This document shows positions 6,107 to 13,726 of a DNA stretch of 15,404 nucleotides, piece by piece. The stretch is taken from the NCBI GenBank assembly GCA_946886425.1, contig CAMPIP010000041.1:1-15404 (forward strand), given 5' to 3'. Position 1 is the first letter of the stretch. Each line of letters starts with the position of its first letter. A model generated the notes under the pieces. That model searched no databases, was not told where the DNA came from, and saw only the letters and a program-made list of their open reading frames with translations. The stretch comes from an uncultured Actinomycetes bacterium. GTDB taxonomy: Bacteria > Actinomycetota > Thermoleophilia > Solirubrobacterales > 70-9. The position numbers and the translations under genes were made by a program.

Positions 6107-7075
6107 ATGAGCAAGCGGGACACGATCGCGACGGAGCCGGCGGGGAGGCCGCCCCGCCGGCTCCAGGCGTCGAGCACGCGCTACGGCGAGAAGGCCATCC
6201 AGTGGGGGCTGGGTCTCTGCGGCGCCCTCTCGGTGCTGACCACGACCGCGATCGTGATCTCCCTGATCGGCCCGACGATCGGCTTCTTCGAGATCGTCCC
6301 GATCGACGAGTTCCTGTTCGGGACCGACTGGACGCCTCAGTTCGAGCCGCCCAGCTTCGGCGTCCTGGGGATCGTGATCGGCACCCTCAACGTCACCCTC
6401 TGGGCGATGCTGTTCGCGATCCCGATCGGGCTCGGGACCGCCGTCTACCTCAGCGAGTACGCCTCGCGGCGGGTCCGCAAGATCGTCAAGCCGACGTTGG
6501 AGGTCCTCGCCGGGATCCCGACGGTGGCGATCGGGTTCTTCGCGGTCAGCTTCATCCTCCCCGAGATCATCGTCCCGGTCTGGCCCGGCGACTTCCTCGG
6601 CGGCGCCGAAGGCAAGCCGTTCATGGCCCTCGCGGCGGGCCTCGGGATCGGCCTGATGATCGTCCCGATCATCGCCTCGATCTCCGAGGACGCGATGTCC
6701 GCGGTGCCGCGCGGCCTCCACGAGGGCGCCTACGCGCTCGGCGCGACCAAAGCCAAGGTGGCGGTCCGGGTGATCTTCCCGGCGGCGCTGTCGGGAATCG
6801 TCGCCTCGATCGTGCTGGGAATCTCGCGAGCCGTGGGGGAGACGATGATCGTCGTCCTCGCCGCCGGCTCGACCCCCAACCCGACCTTCAACCCGGTCGA
6901 GGCGATCCAGGCGATGACGGCCTACGTCGCCACCACCGCGACCGGCGACATCTCGACCGGCTCGGTCGACTACAAATCTGTGTTCGCGGTCGGCACCGTG
7001 CTGTTCGCGATGACCCTGGTCATGAACGTGGCCAGCATCCGCCTCGTCCGCAGGTACCGCGAGGTCTACGAGTGA
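6107..7075 (+). CDS. pstC: Phosphate ABC transporter permease PstC
   Basis: A 322-residue inner-membrane permease that pairs with PstA to form the phosphate channel. After a polar N-terminus of about 30 residues comes a first membrane helix (GLCGALSVLTTTAIVISLIG), then an extracytoplasmic segment with the PstC-typical FGTDWTPQFEPPSFGVLGIVIGT region, and further helices. The cytosolic coupling loop for PstB is EGAYALGATKAKVAVRVIFP, followed by SRAVGETMIVVLAAG, a signature of Pst permeases. The ATG at 6107 lies 17 nt after the pstS stop with no strong Shine-Dalgarno. The gene ends at the TGA at 7073-7075, 8 nt before pstA. Length and motifs are normal. Confidence 0.95.
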   Translation: MSKRDTIATEPAGRPPRRLQASSTRYGEKAIQWGLGLCGALSVLTTTAIVISLIGPTIGFFEIVPIDEFLFGTDWTPQFEPPSFGVLGIVIGTLNVTLWAMLFAIPIGLGTAVYLSEYASRRVRKIVKPTLEVLAGIPTVAIGFFAVSFILPEIIVPVWPGDFLGGAEGKPFMALAAGLGIGLMIVPIIASISEDAMSAVPRGLHEGAYALGATKAKVAVRVIFPAALSGIVASIVLGISRAVGETMIVVLAAGSTPNPTFNPVEAIQAMTAYVATTATGDISTGSVDYKSVFAVGTVLFAMTLVMNVASIRLVRRYREVYE

Positions 7076-7083
7076 GACGTCCG

Positions 7084-8028
7084 ATGAGCGCCGGGTCGGG
7101 GGCGCTCTCGCCGCGCAACCGCCTCGCCGTTGCCGGCGCCCGGGCCACGACCCAGGCGATGCTGCGCGAACAGCCGCGCGGCGACGTGATCCGCAACGCG
7201 GTCTTCGCGGGCCTGCTGCTGGCGGCGGTCGCGATCGCCCTCGCCGGCCTGGTCGCCCTGCTGGTCCAGGCCTTCGCCAAGGGCTCCTCGGCGCTCAGCC
7301 CCGACCTCTTCACAAACCCTCCCTCGACCGCGTTCCCGGAGAAAGCCGGCTACCGGCCGGCGATCGTCGGTTCGCTGCAGCTGATCGCCGGGGTGATCCT
7401 CTTCGTGGTCCCGGTCGGGATCGGCGCGGCGCTCTACCTCGAGGAGTACGCCGACCGCTCGCGCTGGTGGAACACGGTGATCGAGGTCAACGTCCAGAAC
7501 CTCGCCGCGGTCCCCTCGATCATCTACGGAATCCTCGGGCTCGCCTTCATCGTCCGCGGCCCGCTCGACCTCGGCTTCATCCTCGCCGCCGCTGCCCTGA
7601 CCCTGGCGCTGCTGGTGCTGCCGATGGTGATCATCGCAGCCCGCGAGGCGATCCGGGCGGTGCCCGACTCGATTCGCCAGGGATCGCTGGCGCTGGGCGC
7701 GACCAAGTGGCAGACGATCCGCACCCAGGTCCTGCCCGCCTCGGTTCCCGGCATCGCCACCGGCGTGATCCTCGCCGTCTCGCGGGCGCTGGGGGAGACG
7801 GCGCCGCTGCTGCTGGTCGGCGCCACGGTCTTCGTCACCTTCGACCCGACGCCGTTCGGCGCGGACGGCTACTCGGCGATGCCGGTGCAGATCTTCAATT
7901 ACGCGCTGCGACCGCAGGAGGAGTTCCAGGCGCTGGCGGCGGCGGGGATCATCGTGATGCTCGTCGTCCTGCTGGCGATGAACTCGTTCGCGATCTGGCT
8001 ACGAAATCGCTACGAGCAAAGGTGGTAG
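7084..8028 (+). CDS. pstA: Phosphate ABC transporter permease PstA
   Basis: A 314-residue membrane permease, partner of PstC. The cytosolic N-terminus of about 35 residues is followed by a hydrophobic helix (NAVFAGLLLAAVAIALAGLV), a periplasm-side loop, and five or so more helices. The coupling motif is QGSLALGATKWQTIRTQVLP, followed by SRALGETAPLLLVGA, the PstA signature (SRALGETAPL). LEEYADRSRWWNTVIEVNV and LAAVPSIIYGILG are also characteristic PstA segments. The ATG at 7084 lies 8 nt after the pstC stop and pstB begins 10 nt after its stop, so the genes are tightly coupled. Confidence 0.95.
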   Translation: MSAGSGALSPRNRLAVAGARATTQAMLREQPRGDVIRNAVFAGLLLAAVAIALAGLVALLVQAFAKGSSALSPDLFTNPPSTAFPEKAGYRPAIVGSLQLIAGVILFVVPVGIGAALYLEEYADRSRWWNTVIEVNVQNLAAVPSIIYGILGLAFIVRGPLDLGFILAAAALTLALLVLPMVIIAAREAIRAVPDSIRQGSLALGATKWQTIRTQVLPASVPGIATGVILAVSRALGETAPLLLVGATVFVTFDPTPFGADGYSAMPVQIFNYALRPQEEFQALAAAGIIVMLVVLLAMNSFAIWLRNRYEQRW

Positions 8029-8038
8029 GTGATCTACT

Positions 8039-8944
8039 GTGAGCGAGAAGATGGCGCCTGACGAGATCAGTCCCGGGTCGGCGCGCGAGAGCCGCGAAGC
8101 GGCGGCGGAACGGGCCGGCATCGCGGTCCGCCCGGAGTTCCAGACGGGCGGCAACAGGGGCGCCCGGGAAAAGGTCTTCGAGCTGAACGGGGTCGACGTC
8201 CTCTACAACGGCGTCACCGCGGTCAAGGACGTCTCGATGGACATCCACCGCAAGGACGTGACCGCCCTGATCGGCCCCTCCGGGTGCGGCAAGAGCACGC
8301 TGCTGCGCTGCTTCAACCGGATGAACGACCTGATCCCCGGTGCCGAAGTGAAGGGCCAGATCCTCTACCACGGCGAGGACCTCTACGGGCCCGGCGTCGA
8401 CCCGGTCCAGGCCCGCAAGCTGATCGGCATGGTCTTCCAGAAGCCGAACCCGTTCCCGAAGTCGATCTACGACAACGTCGCCTTCGGGCCGCGCATCCTC
8501 GGCCGCAAGGAGGGCCTCGAGGAGACCGTCGAGAAGGCGCTGCGGGGAGCGGCGCTCTGGGACGAGGTCAAGGACCGGCTCGAGGACAACGCCTTCGGCC
8601 TCTCGGGCGGCCAGCAGCAGCGCCTCTGCATCGCCCGCTGCATCGCCGTGCAGCCCGACGTGATCCTGATGGACGAGCCCTGCTCGGCCCTCGACCCGAT
8701 CTCGACCGGGAAAGTCGAGGACCTGATGATCGAGCTGAAAGACCAGTTCTCGATCGTCATCGTCACCCACAACATGCAGCAGGCGGCGCGCGTCTCCGAC
8801 CGGACCGCCTTCCTGATGGTCGAGCTCGACGCCGAGGAGCACAACCGCTGGGGCCGGCTGGTCGAGTACGACGAGACGGAAAAGATCTTCACCAACCCCG
8901 CCGACAAGCGCACCGAGGACTACGTCTCCGGGAAGGTCGGTTGA
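8039..8944 (+). CDS. pstB: Phosphate ABC transporter ATP-binding protein PstB
   Basis: The 301-residue ATPase that drives phosphate import. It has Walker [10 protein letters not shown] (79-87), Q-loop Q134 (MVFQKPNPF, a PstB hallmark), signature LSGGQQQR (188-195), Walker B VILMDEP (208-214) and switch histidine H244 (VTHNMQQA). It carries about 45 extra N-terminal residues compared with the usual 250-260, polar and probably flexible. An in-frame ATG at 8051 would shorten it by only four residues; the GTG at 8039 is kept because AGGTGAT (8026-8032) lies about 6 nt upstream. The stop TGA shares its final A with the phoU ATG (TGATG), a one-base overlap that favours coupled translation. Confidence 0.97.
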   Translation: MSEKMAPDEISPGSARESREAAAERAGIAVRPEFQTGGNRGAREKVFELNGVDVLYNGVTAVKDVSMDIHRKDVTALIGPSGCGKSTLLRCFNRMNDLIPGAEVKGQILYHGEDLYGPGVDPVQARKLIGMVFQKPNPFPKSIYDNVAFGPRILGRKEGLEETVEKALRGAALWDEVKDRLEDNAFGLSGGQQQRLCIARCIAVQPDVILMDEPCSALDPISTGKVEDLMIELKDQFSIVIVTHNMQQAARVSDRTAFLMVELDAEEHNRWGRLVEYDETEKIFTNPADKRTEDYVSGKVG

Positions 8945-9630
8945 TGCCGGAAGCCGTCCGCGTCCACTACCAGCAGGAACTGGAGCAGCTGGAGGCGAGC
9001 GCGCTCGGCGGACTCGACCTGGTCAGCGAAGCGCTGCGGCGGACGATGGAGGCGGTCGAGCACCAGGACGTCGAGCTGGCGCAGCTGGTGATCGCCGATG
9101 ACGACCGAATCGACGGTCGCTACCTCGAGGTGCACCAGGCCCTGGTGACGCTGCTGGCGACGCAGTCGCCGGTGGCCACCGACCTGCGGCTGATCTCCTC
9201 GCTGCTGCACGTCCTCAAGAACGTCGAGCGGATGGGCGACCAGTGCGTCAACGTCTGCAAGCTGCTGCCGCTCGCCGGCAACGAGCCGCCGGCTGACGAG
9301 GAGATGGTGCGGTTGATCCGCTCGATGGGCAAGCACACCCGCACCCTGATCTCCCAGGCCAAGCGCGCCTTCGAGGAACGCGACGTCGAGATGGCCCGCG
9401 ACCTGGTCCGCCGGGACGACGCCGTCGACAACCTCAACCGCGAATGCTTCCGCCTCGCCCTGGATCTCGGCGACGACGCCGACGTCCGCGAGTGGGCGAT
9501 GACGATGCTGCTGGCGGCACGGGCGATCGAGCGGATCGGAGACAACGCGGTCGACATCGGCGAGCAGGTCGCCTACGTCGTGACCGGGCTCTTCCGCGAG
9601 TTCGAGGACGCCTCGCACCCCGCTTCGTAG
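8944..9630 (+). CDS. phoU: Phosphate transport regulator PhoU
   Basis: A 228-residue all-helical cytosolic protein made of two PhoU three-helix repeats. PhoU links PstSCAB activity to the PhoR/PhoP-type signalling system and restrains phosphate uptake when phosphate is plentiful. The repeats are visible as parallel motifs: LRLISSLLHVLKNVERMGDQCVNV in the first half and AMTMLLAARAIERIGDNAVDIGEQVAY in the second, with the metal-binding E/D pattern (ERMGD, ERIGD). The N-terminus RVHYQQELEQLEASALGG is typical. The start overlaps the pstB stop by one base. It is followed by a 79-nt gap before ppx, which may contain a promoter, although none is convincing. Confidence 0.95.
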   Translation: MPEAVRVHYQQELEQLEASALGGLDLVSEALRRTMEAVEHQDVELAQLVIADDDRIDGRYLEVHQALVTLLATQSPVATDLRLISSLLHVLKNVERMGDQCVNVCKLLPLAGNEPPADEEMVRLIRSMGKHTRTLISQAKRAFEERDVEMARDLVRRDDAVDNLNRECFRLALDLGDDADVREWAMTMLLAARAIERIGDNAVDIGEQVAYVVTGLFREFEDASHPAS

Positions 9631-9670
9631 CGGTCGTCAAGGCGGGCGGGACGTTGGACCCGGGGGTTGA

Positions 9671-9680
9671 GATCCGGATC
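9671..9680. repeat. Short perfect palindrome upstream of ppx
   Basis: GATCCGGATC is a perfect 10-bp palindrome in the 79-nt gap between phoU and ppx, about 30 nt before the ppx start. It could be an operator, but a palindrome of this size made of GATC/CCGG elements may occur by chance in such GC-rich DNA. Confidence 0.2.
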
Positions 9681-9709
9681 GTCTGGGAACATCCAGGGTT
9701 GACGTCCTC

Positions 9710-10618
9710 ATGCTCTGCGCTGCCATAGACATCGGCTCCAACACGACCCGCGTGCTCGTCGCCGAGCCGATCGAGGGGCAGTTGAAGAAGGTGATGGAGC
9801 AGCGCGCCTACACCCGGATCGGCAAGTCGATCGACGGCGACGGCGCGATCCCGCCGGGGAAGATCGAGGAGATCTCCGACGTCGTCTGCACCCAGGTTCG
9901 CCTCGCCCGCGAGCTCGGCGCGGTGACGATCCGCGCCGTGGCGACCGCGGCGGTGCGCGAGGCGGCCAACGGCGGCGACGTCGCCGCCGCGGTCGGCGAT
10001 GCCGCCGGCCTCCCGGTCGAGGTGCTCGGCGAGGAGGAGGAGGGGCGACTCTCCTTCATCGGCGCCACCAAGACCCTCGGCCACCCGGTCTCCGGCCGGG
10101 TCGGGGTCGTCGACGTCGGCGGCGGCTCGACCGAGGTGATCCTCGGCACAGTGCCCGGCGGCGCCGACGAGGTCCGCTCCTGGCCGGTCGGCTCCGGCCT
10201 CCTCGCCGACGAGCTGCTCGCCTCCGATCCGCCCTCGGCGGCGGAGATCCGCAAGGTCCGCGATCGCATCGACGACCTCTTCGCCGGGGTCGAGATCGAG
10301 CATCCGGCCCAGGCGGTGGCGGTGGGCGGCAGCGCCACCTCGCTGCGGCGACTGGTCGGCGCCGTGCTCGAGTACGAGACGCTGGAGCGAGGCATCCGCG
10401 TCCTCTGCGGCGATCCCGCCGCCGACGTGGCCCGCCGGTTCGAGCTCGACCCACAGCGGGTCCGCATCCTCGCCACCGGGGTGCTGCTGCTGGAGAAGGT
10501 CTCCGAGCTGCTCGGTCAGCCGCTGCAGATCGGCAAGGGCGGTCTCCGGGAGGGGGTCATCCTCGACCTCCTCAACGGCAACGCCAACGGCTCCTCGCCC
10601 GCCCGCCTCGCCGCGTAG
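9710..10618 (+). CDS. ppx: Exopolyphosphatase, Ppx/GppA family
   Basis: A 302-residue member of the ASKHA-fold Ppx/GppA phosphatases. These release phosphate from polyphosphate ends, or hydrolyse pppGpp to ppGpp. Motifs: AIDIGSNTTR (5-14), the nucleotide/phosphate loop; ATAAVREAANG (78-88); LGEEEEGRLSFIGA (107-119) with the conserved acidic residues; VVDVGGGSTE (133-142); and AVGGSATSLRRL about residue 205. It has only the short two-lobe core, without the C-terminal helical domain of the 500-residue E. coli enzymes, as in actinobacterial Ppx1/Ppx2. With ppk and CHAD genes next to it, polyphosphate is the likelier substrate; pppGpp hydrolysis cannot be excluded. The ATG at 9710 has only a weak AGGG about 11 nt upstream. 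Confidence 0.93.
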   Translation: MLCAAIDIGSNTTRVLVAEPIEGQLKKVMEQRAYTRIGKSIDGDGAIPPGKIEEISDVVCTQVRLARELGAVTIRAVATAAVREAANGGDVAAAVGDAAGLPVEVLGEEEEGRLSFIGATKTLGHPVSGRVGVVDVGGGSTEVILGTVPGGADEVRSWPVGSGLLADELLASDPPSAAEIRKVRDRIDDLFAGVEIEHPAQAVAVGGSATSLRRLVGAVLEYETLERGIRVLCGDPAADVARRFELDPQRVRILATGVLLLEKVSELLGQPLQIGKGGLREGVILDLLNGNANGSSPARLAA

Positions 10619-10628
10619 TAGCCGGCGG

Positions 10629-10634
10629 TAGCCT
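10629..10634 (+). promoter_or_regulatory. Putative leaderless -10 box before the first CHAD gene
   Basis: TAGCCT (TAnnnT) ends 6 nt before the GTG at 10641, the distance expected if transcription starts at the GTG. There is no Shine-Dalgarno before this start. No -35 was seen. Confidence 0.4.
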
Positions 10635-10640
10635 GGACGC

Positions 10641-11117
10641 GTGGCCCGCCCGCGCGAGGTGCCGGGGTTCGATTGCGACGAGGAGTTCGCCGCCGCGGCG
10701 GCGCGGATCGTCCGGGTTCGGTCGGCCGAGGTGGTCGCGCATGCCGATGGCGTCCTCGACCTCGGCGACGCCGAGCCCCTGCACGACATGCGGGTGGCGA
10801 CGCGGCGACTGCGGGCGGCGCTGGAGATCTGCGAGCCGTGCTTCCCGCCGAAGCGGCACCGCAAGGCGCTGAAGCGAGTCAAGCGGCTTGCCGACGCGCT
10901 TGGTGCGCGCCGCGATCGCGACGTCGAGATCGAGTTCCTACGCGAGTTCGCTGCCGGCGCGGCGGCTGAGGATCGCGACGCTCTCGCCGCTCGGATCGAG
11001 GCATTGCGCGCCGAGCAGCGCGAGGCGAACGAGGCCCTGGCGCCACGCCTGAAGCCGAAGCGGCTGCGCAAGCTGCGCCGGCGCCTGGAGAAGCTGGCGA
11101 AGGCGGCGGAGCGGTGA
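10641..11117 (+). CDS. CHAD-domain protein, first half (split CHAD)
   Basis: A 158-residue, strongly basic, all-helical protein. CHAD (conserved histidine alpha-helical domain) proteins bind polyphosphate through conserved His and basic residues. Here the motif is H48 in LHDMRVATRRLRAALEI, followed by KRHRKALKRVKRLADALGARRDRDVEIEFL, which matches the first half of a CHAD domain (...LGxxRDxDV). The C-terminal 50 residues are an Arg/Lys/Glu-rich helix (LKPKRLRKLRRRLEKL). A complete CHAD domain holds two such helical halves in one chain; this ORF stops after the first, and the next ORF begins in another frame at a GTGA overlap. GTG 10641 is preceded by TAGCCT at leaderless distance. It may be a genuine two-subunit CHAD or the product of a frameshift. 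Confidence 0.85.
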   Translation: MARPREVPGFDCDEEFAAAAARIVRVRSAEVVAHADGVLDLGDAEPLHDMRVATRRLRAALEICEPCFPPKRHRKALKRVKRLADALGARRDRDVEIEFLREFAAGAAAEDRDALAARIEALRAEQREANEALAPRLKPKRLRKLRRRLEKLAKAAER

Positions 11118-11545
11118 AGGCGCGATCGGTCGAGGGGCTCGACCCGGCGGCGCCGCTGCGCGCCAACGCGGTCCGCATCGTCGCGACGCGGCTGGCCGAG
11201 CTGCGCGATCTCGCCGAGCCGGCGCTGGCCGCGGAGGCCGCCGGGGCCCAGCATGACCTGCGGATCGCCACCAAGCGGCTGCGCTACGTCCTCGAGTTGA
11301 CCGAAGGCTGCTTCGGTCCGGAGGCGGTCGCGGCCCGCACGCTCGCGAAGCAGCTGCAGGGCGTCCTCGGCGACATCCATGACTGCGACGTGATGCTCCC
11401 CTCGGCCGGCGGCACCGCCTCCCTGCAAACCCACCTCCGCACCCGCCGCGAGCTGCTCTTCAAAGAGTTCACCGAGCTCTGGCACGAGCACGCGGAGGCC
11501 ACCTGGCTCGCCCTCCAGCGCGAGCTCGCGATCTCGGCGAGTTAA
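11114..11545 (+). CDS. CHAD-domain protein, second half (split CHAD)
   Basis: A 143-residue helical protein forming the second half of a CHAD domain. H47 lies in QHDLRIATKRLRYVLEL, the most typical CHAD motif, followed by ECCF-like segment TEGCFGPEA, AKQLQGVLGDIHDCDVML (matching the LGxxxDxDV signature) and a C-terminal helix with RRELLFKEFTELWHE. Its GTG start overlaps the previous stop in GTGA (11114-11117), so translation is probably coupled and a roughly 1:1 complex of the two halves is expected. Context with ppx and ppk supports polyphosphate binding. The TAA stop lies inside the left arm of a perfect inverted repeat. ppk follows in the same frame. Confidence 0.85.
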   Translation: MKARSVEGLDPAAPLRANAVRIVATRLAELRDLAEPALAAEAAGAQHDLRIATKRLRYVLELTEGCFGPEAVAARTLAKQLQGVLGDIHDCDVMLPSAGGTASLQTHLRTRRELLFKEFTELWHEHAEATWLALQRELAISAS

Positions 11546-11565
11546 CGCCCCCATAGGGGCGTTAA
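11542..11565. terminator. Perfect 10-bp inverted repeat at the end of the CHAD pair
   Basis: The arms TTAACGCCCC (11542-11551) and GGGGCGTTAA (11556-11565) are exact reverse complements around a CATA loop. The CHAD stop codon TAA is part of the left arm. The structure could act as a terminator in both directions, although the run after the stem (TCGACC) lacks U residues; many high-GC actinobacterial terminators also lack one. It could instead be an operator, as it lies about 30-50 nt before the predicted ppk promoter and start. Confidence 0.5.
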
Positions 11566-11593
11566 TCGACCGCGGACTCGCGCGATCCCTCAG

Positions 11594-11599
11594 TACGAT
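11594..11599 (+). promoter_or_regulatory. Putative -10 box of ppk
   Basis: TACGAT (TAnnnT) lies after the inverted repeat and 6 nt before the ATC at 11606, the proposed ppk start. The spacing fits a leaderless transcript beginning at that ATC, as at two other genes of the island. No -35 was recognised. Confidence 0.4.
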
Positions 11600-11605
11600 G
11601 GGCCG

Positions 11606-13687
11606 ATCGACGATCCCGCTCTCTACTTCAACCGCGAGCTCTCCTGGCTCGACTTCAACCAGCGGGTTCTCGAACTGGCGGAGGACACCGAGGTGCCGCT
11701 GTTGGAGCGGCTGCGCTTCTGCTCGATCTACGCCTCCAACCTCGACGAGTTCTTCATGGTCCGGGTCGCCGGGCTGTTCGACCAGCTCGACGCCGGGATT
11801 GATGCGCGCGGCCCTGACGGCCTCGCCCCGAGCGAGCAGATCGACGCGATCCAGGGCCGGGTGCTGGAGCTCGACGGGCGCCTGCAGGCCTGCTTCGGCG
11901 GCGAGCTGCGGCCGGCGCTGGAGGAGCACGGGATCCGCCTCGTCACCCTGGAGACGGCCAGTGCCGAGGAGCGTCGGGAGATCGACGCCCGCTTCCACGA
12001 GCAGGTATTCCCGGCCCTGACGCCGCTGGTAATCGGCCTCGGACGGCCGTTCCCGTACATCTCCAACCTCTCGCTCAGCCTCGGCGTGCTGCTGCGCGAC
12101 CCGGAGACGGCGGTCCAGATCATCGCCCGGGTCAAGGTCCCGAAGGAGCTGTTGGGCCGGTTCCTGCCGCTGGGGGACGGGGGCAAGTGCTTCGTGCCGC
12201 TGGAGGAGGCGATCGCCGCCAACCTCGACGTCCTCTTCCCGGGCACTGAGGTGATCGACCACGGCTTCTTCCGGGTCACCCGCGACGCCGACTTCACGGT
12301 CAGCGACGAGGCCGACGACCTCCTCCAGGCGGTCGAGGACGAGCTGCGCCGCCGCCGCTTCGGCGAGGTGGTGCGGTTGGAGATCGCCCCGGGGATGAAC
12401 CCGAAGCTGCGCGAGCAGCTGATCGAGGCACTGCGGCTGGAAGACCGCGAGGTCTACGACGTCGACGGAATGATCGACCTCGCCGATCTCGGCGCGATCG
12501 CCGACGTCCCCGGCCACGCCGAGCTGCGCTACTCGCCCTGGTCGCCGGTGACGCAGCCGCGCCTGCAGGGCGAGGACGACGAGCAGGTCGACATGTTCGC
12601 CGCGATCCGCAAGCGGGACCTGCTGGTCCACCACCCCTACGACTCCTTCGCGACCTCGGTCGAGCGCTTCGTCGAGCAGGCGGTCGCCGACCCCGACGTG
12701 CTGGCGATCAAGCACACCGTCTACCGCACCAGCGACGACTCGCCGCTGGTCCCGTCGCTGATCCGCGCCTCCGAACGCGGCAAGCAGGCGGTCTGCATGG
12801 TCGAGCTGAAAGCCCGCTTCGACGAGGAGGCCAACATCCACTGGGCGAAGTCGCTGGAGGAGGCCGGCGTCCACGTCGTCTACGGCATCCCCGGCCTGAA
12901 GACCCACGTCAAGGCGATCCTGGTCGCCCGCCGCGAGGGCGAGCGGGTGCGCGAGTACGTCCATGTCGGCACCGGCAACTACCACCCGAAGACGGCCCGC
13001 CTCTACACCGACTTCGGCCTCTTCACCGCCGACCCGGACATCGGGGCCGACGTCGCCGAGATGTTCAACTTCCTGACGGGGTACGGCCGCCCGGCCGAGT
13101 ACCGCAAGGTCCTGGTCTCGCCGACGACGATGCGCGACCGGATCGTCGAGGAGATCGAGAGCACGGTCGCCGCCCACGAAGCCGGCGAAGCGGCGCAGAT
13201 CGCGATGAAGATGAACTCGCTGGTCGACGCCGGCTGCATCCGGGCGCTCTACGCGGCGTCCCAGGCGGGGGTGAGGATCGACCTCAACGTGCGCGGCATC
13301 TGCTGCCTGCGCCCGGGGGTGGCGGGGGTTTCCGAGAACATCCGCGTCGTCTCGATCGTCGGCCGCTTCCTCGAGCACTCGCGGGTCTACGCCTTCCAGC
13401 GCGGCGAGGAGACCCGGGTCCTGATGGGTTCGGCCGACCTGATGCCGCGCAATCTCGACAGCCGCGTCGAGCTGGTCGCCCCGGTCGAAGACGCGGAGCT
13501 GCGGGCGGAGATGCTCGACATGCTGGAGCGCTGCTTCGCCGACAACGGCAACGCCTGGGACCTCGACAGCGACGGCACCTGGACGCGGACGGTGGCGCCG
13601 CCGGCGGAACGCCGCGGCGTCCAGGCCGAGCTGCGCGAGCTGCACGCCCTGCGCGCGGCCGAACAGCTGGCGGCTGCCGCCGGATGA
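11606..13687 (+). CDS. ppk: Polyphosphate kinase (PPK1)
   Basis: PPK1 makes polyphosphate from ATP through a phosphohistidine intermediate. The N-terminal domain begins LYFNRELSWLDFNQRVLELA and continues LLERLRFCSIYASNLDEFFMVRV. Catalytic parts include AIKHTVYRTSDDSPLV, GIPGLKTHVKAIL with the phosphorylated His, YVHVGTGNYHPKTARLYTDFGLF, and a second essential His in GRFLEHSRVYAF. The usual start codons fail: between the upstream TAA (11543) and the GTG at 11693 there is no in-frame ATG, GTG or TTG, yet the conserved N-terminus starts near 11621. Starting at ATC 11606 gives 693 residues and places the two histidines at about 434 and 591, close to E. coli H435 and H592 (remembered values). The GTG at 11693 would give 664 residues and lose the conserved start. 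An ATG at 11598 is one base out of frame. Confidence 0.93.
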   Translation: MDDPALYFNRELSWLDFNQRVLELAEDTEVPLLERLRFCSIYASNLDEFFMVRVAGLFDQLDAGIDARGPDGLAPSEQIDAIQGRVLELDGRLQACFGGELRPALEEHGIRLVTLETASAEERREIDARFHEQVFPALTPLVIGLGRPFPYISNLSLSLGVLLRDPETAVQIIARVKVPKELLGRFLPLGDGGKCFVPLEEAIAANLDVLFPGTEVIDHGFFRVTRDADFTVSDEADDLLQAVEDELRRRRFGEVVRLEIAPGMNPKLREQLIEALRLEDREVYDVDGMIDLADLGAIADVPGHAELRYSPWSPVTQPRLQGEDDEQVDMFAAIRKRDLLVHHPYDSFATSVERFVEQAVADPDVLAIKHTVYRTSDDSPLVPSLIRASERGKQAVCMVELKARFDEEANIHWAKSLEEAGVHVVYGIPGLKTHVKAILVARREGERVREYVHVGTGNYHPKTARLYTDFGLFTADPDIGADVAEMFNFLTGYGRPAEYRKVLVSPTTMRDRIVEEIESTVAAHEAGEAAQIAMKMNSLVDAGCIRALYAASQAGVRIDLNVRGICCLRPGVAGVSENIRVVSIVGRFLEHSRVYAFQRGEETRVLMGSADLMPRNLDSRVELVAPVEDAELRAEMLDMLERCFADNGNAWDLDSDGTWTRTVAPPAERRGVQAELRELHALRAAEQLAAAAG

Positions 13688-13713
13688 GGCAGAGGCGGGG
13701 CCGGCGCAGCCAA

Positions 13714-13719
13714 TAGGAT
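13714..13719 (+). promoter_or_regulatory. Putative leaderless -10 box before the DUF47 gene
   Basis: TAGGAT (TAnnnT) ends 7 nt before the GTG at 13727. Together with the lack of a spaced Shine-Dalgarno this suggests a leaderless transcript and a promoter separating the DUF47-pit pair from ppk. Confidence 0.42.
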
Positions 13720-13726
13720 TGGGGCA

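Noticed and set aside
6202..7083. Extension of the pstA frame upstream through pstC
   Set aside because: The extra residues are an out-of-frame reading of pstC (R/D/G-rich); pstA begins at the ATG at 7084.
8284..8943. Extension of the phoU frame upstream through pstB
   Set aside because: It is an alternate-frame reading of pstB; the PhoU N-terminus begins at the ATG at 8944.
11546..11605. CHAD-PPK fusion by read-through, since both share the same frame
   Set aside because: A TAA, a perfect hairpin and a plausible ppk promoter lie between them; sharing a frame has a one-in-three chance.
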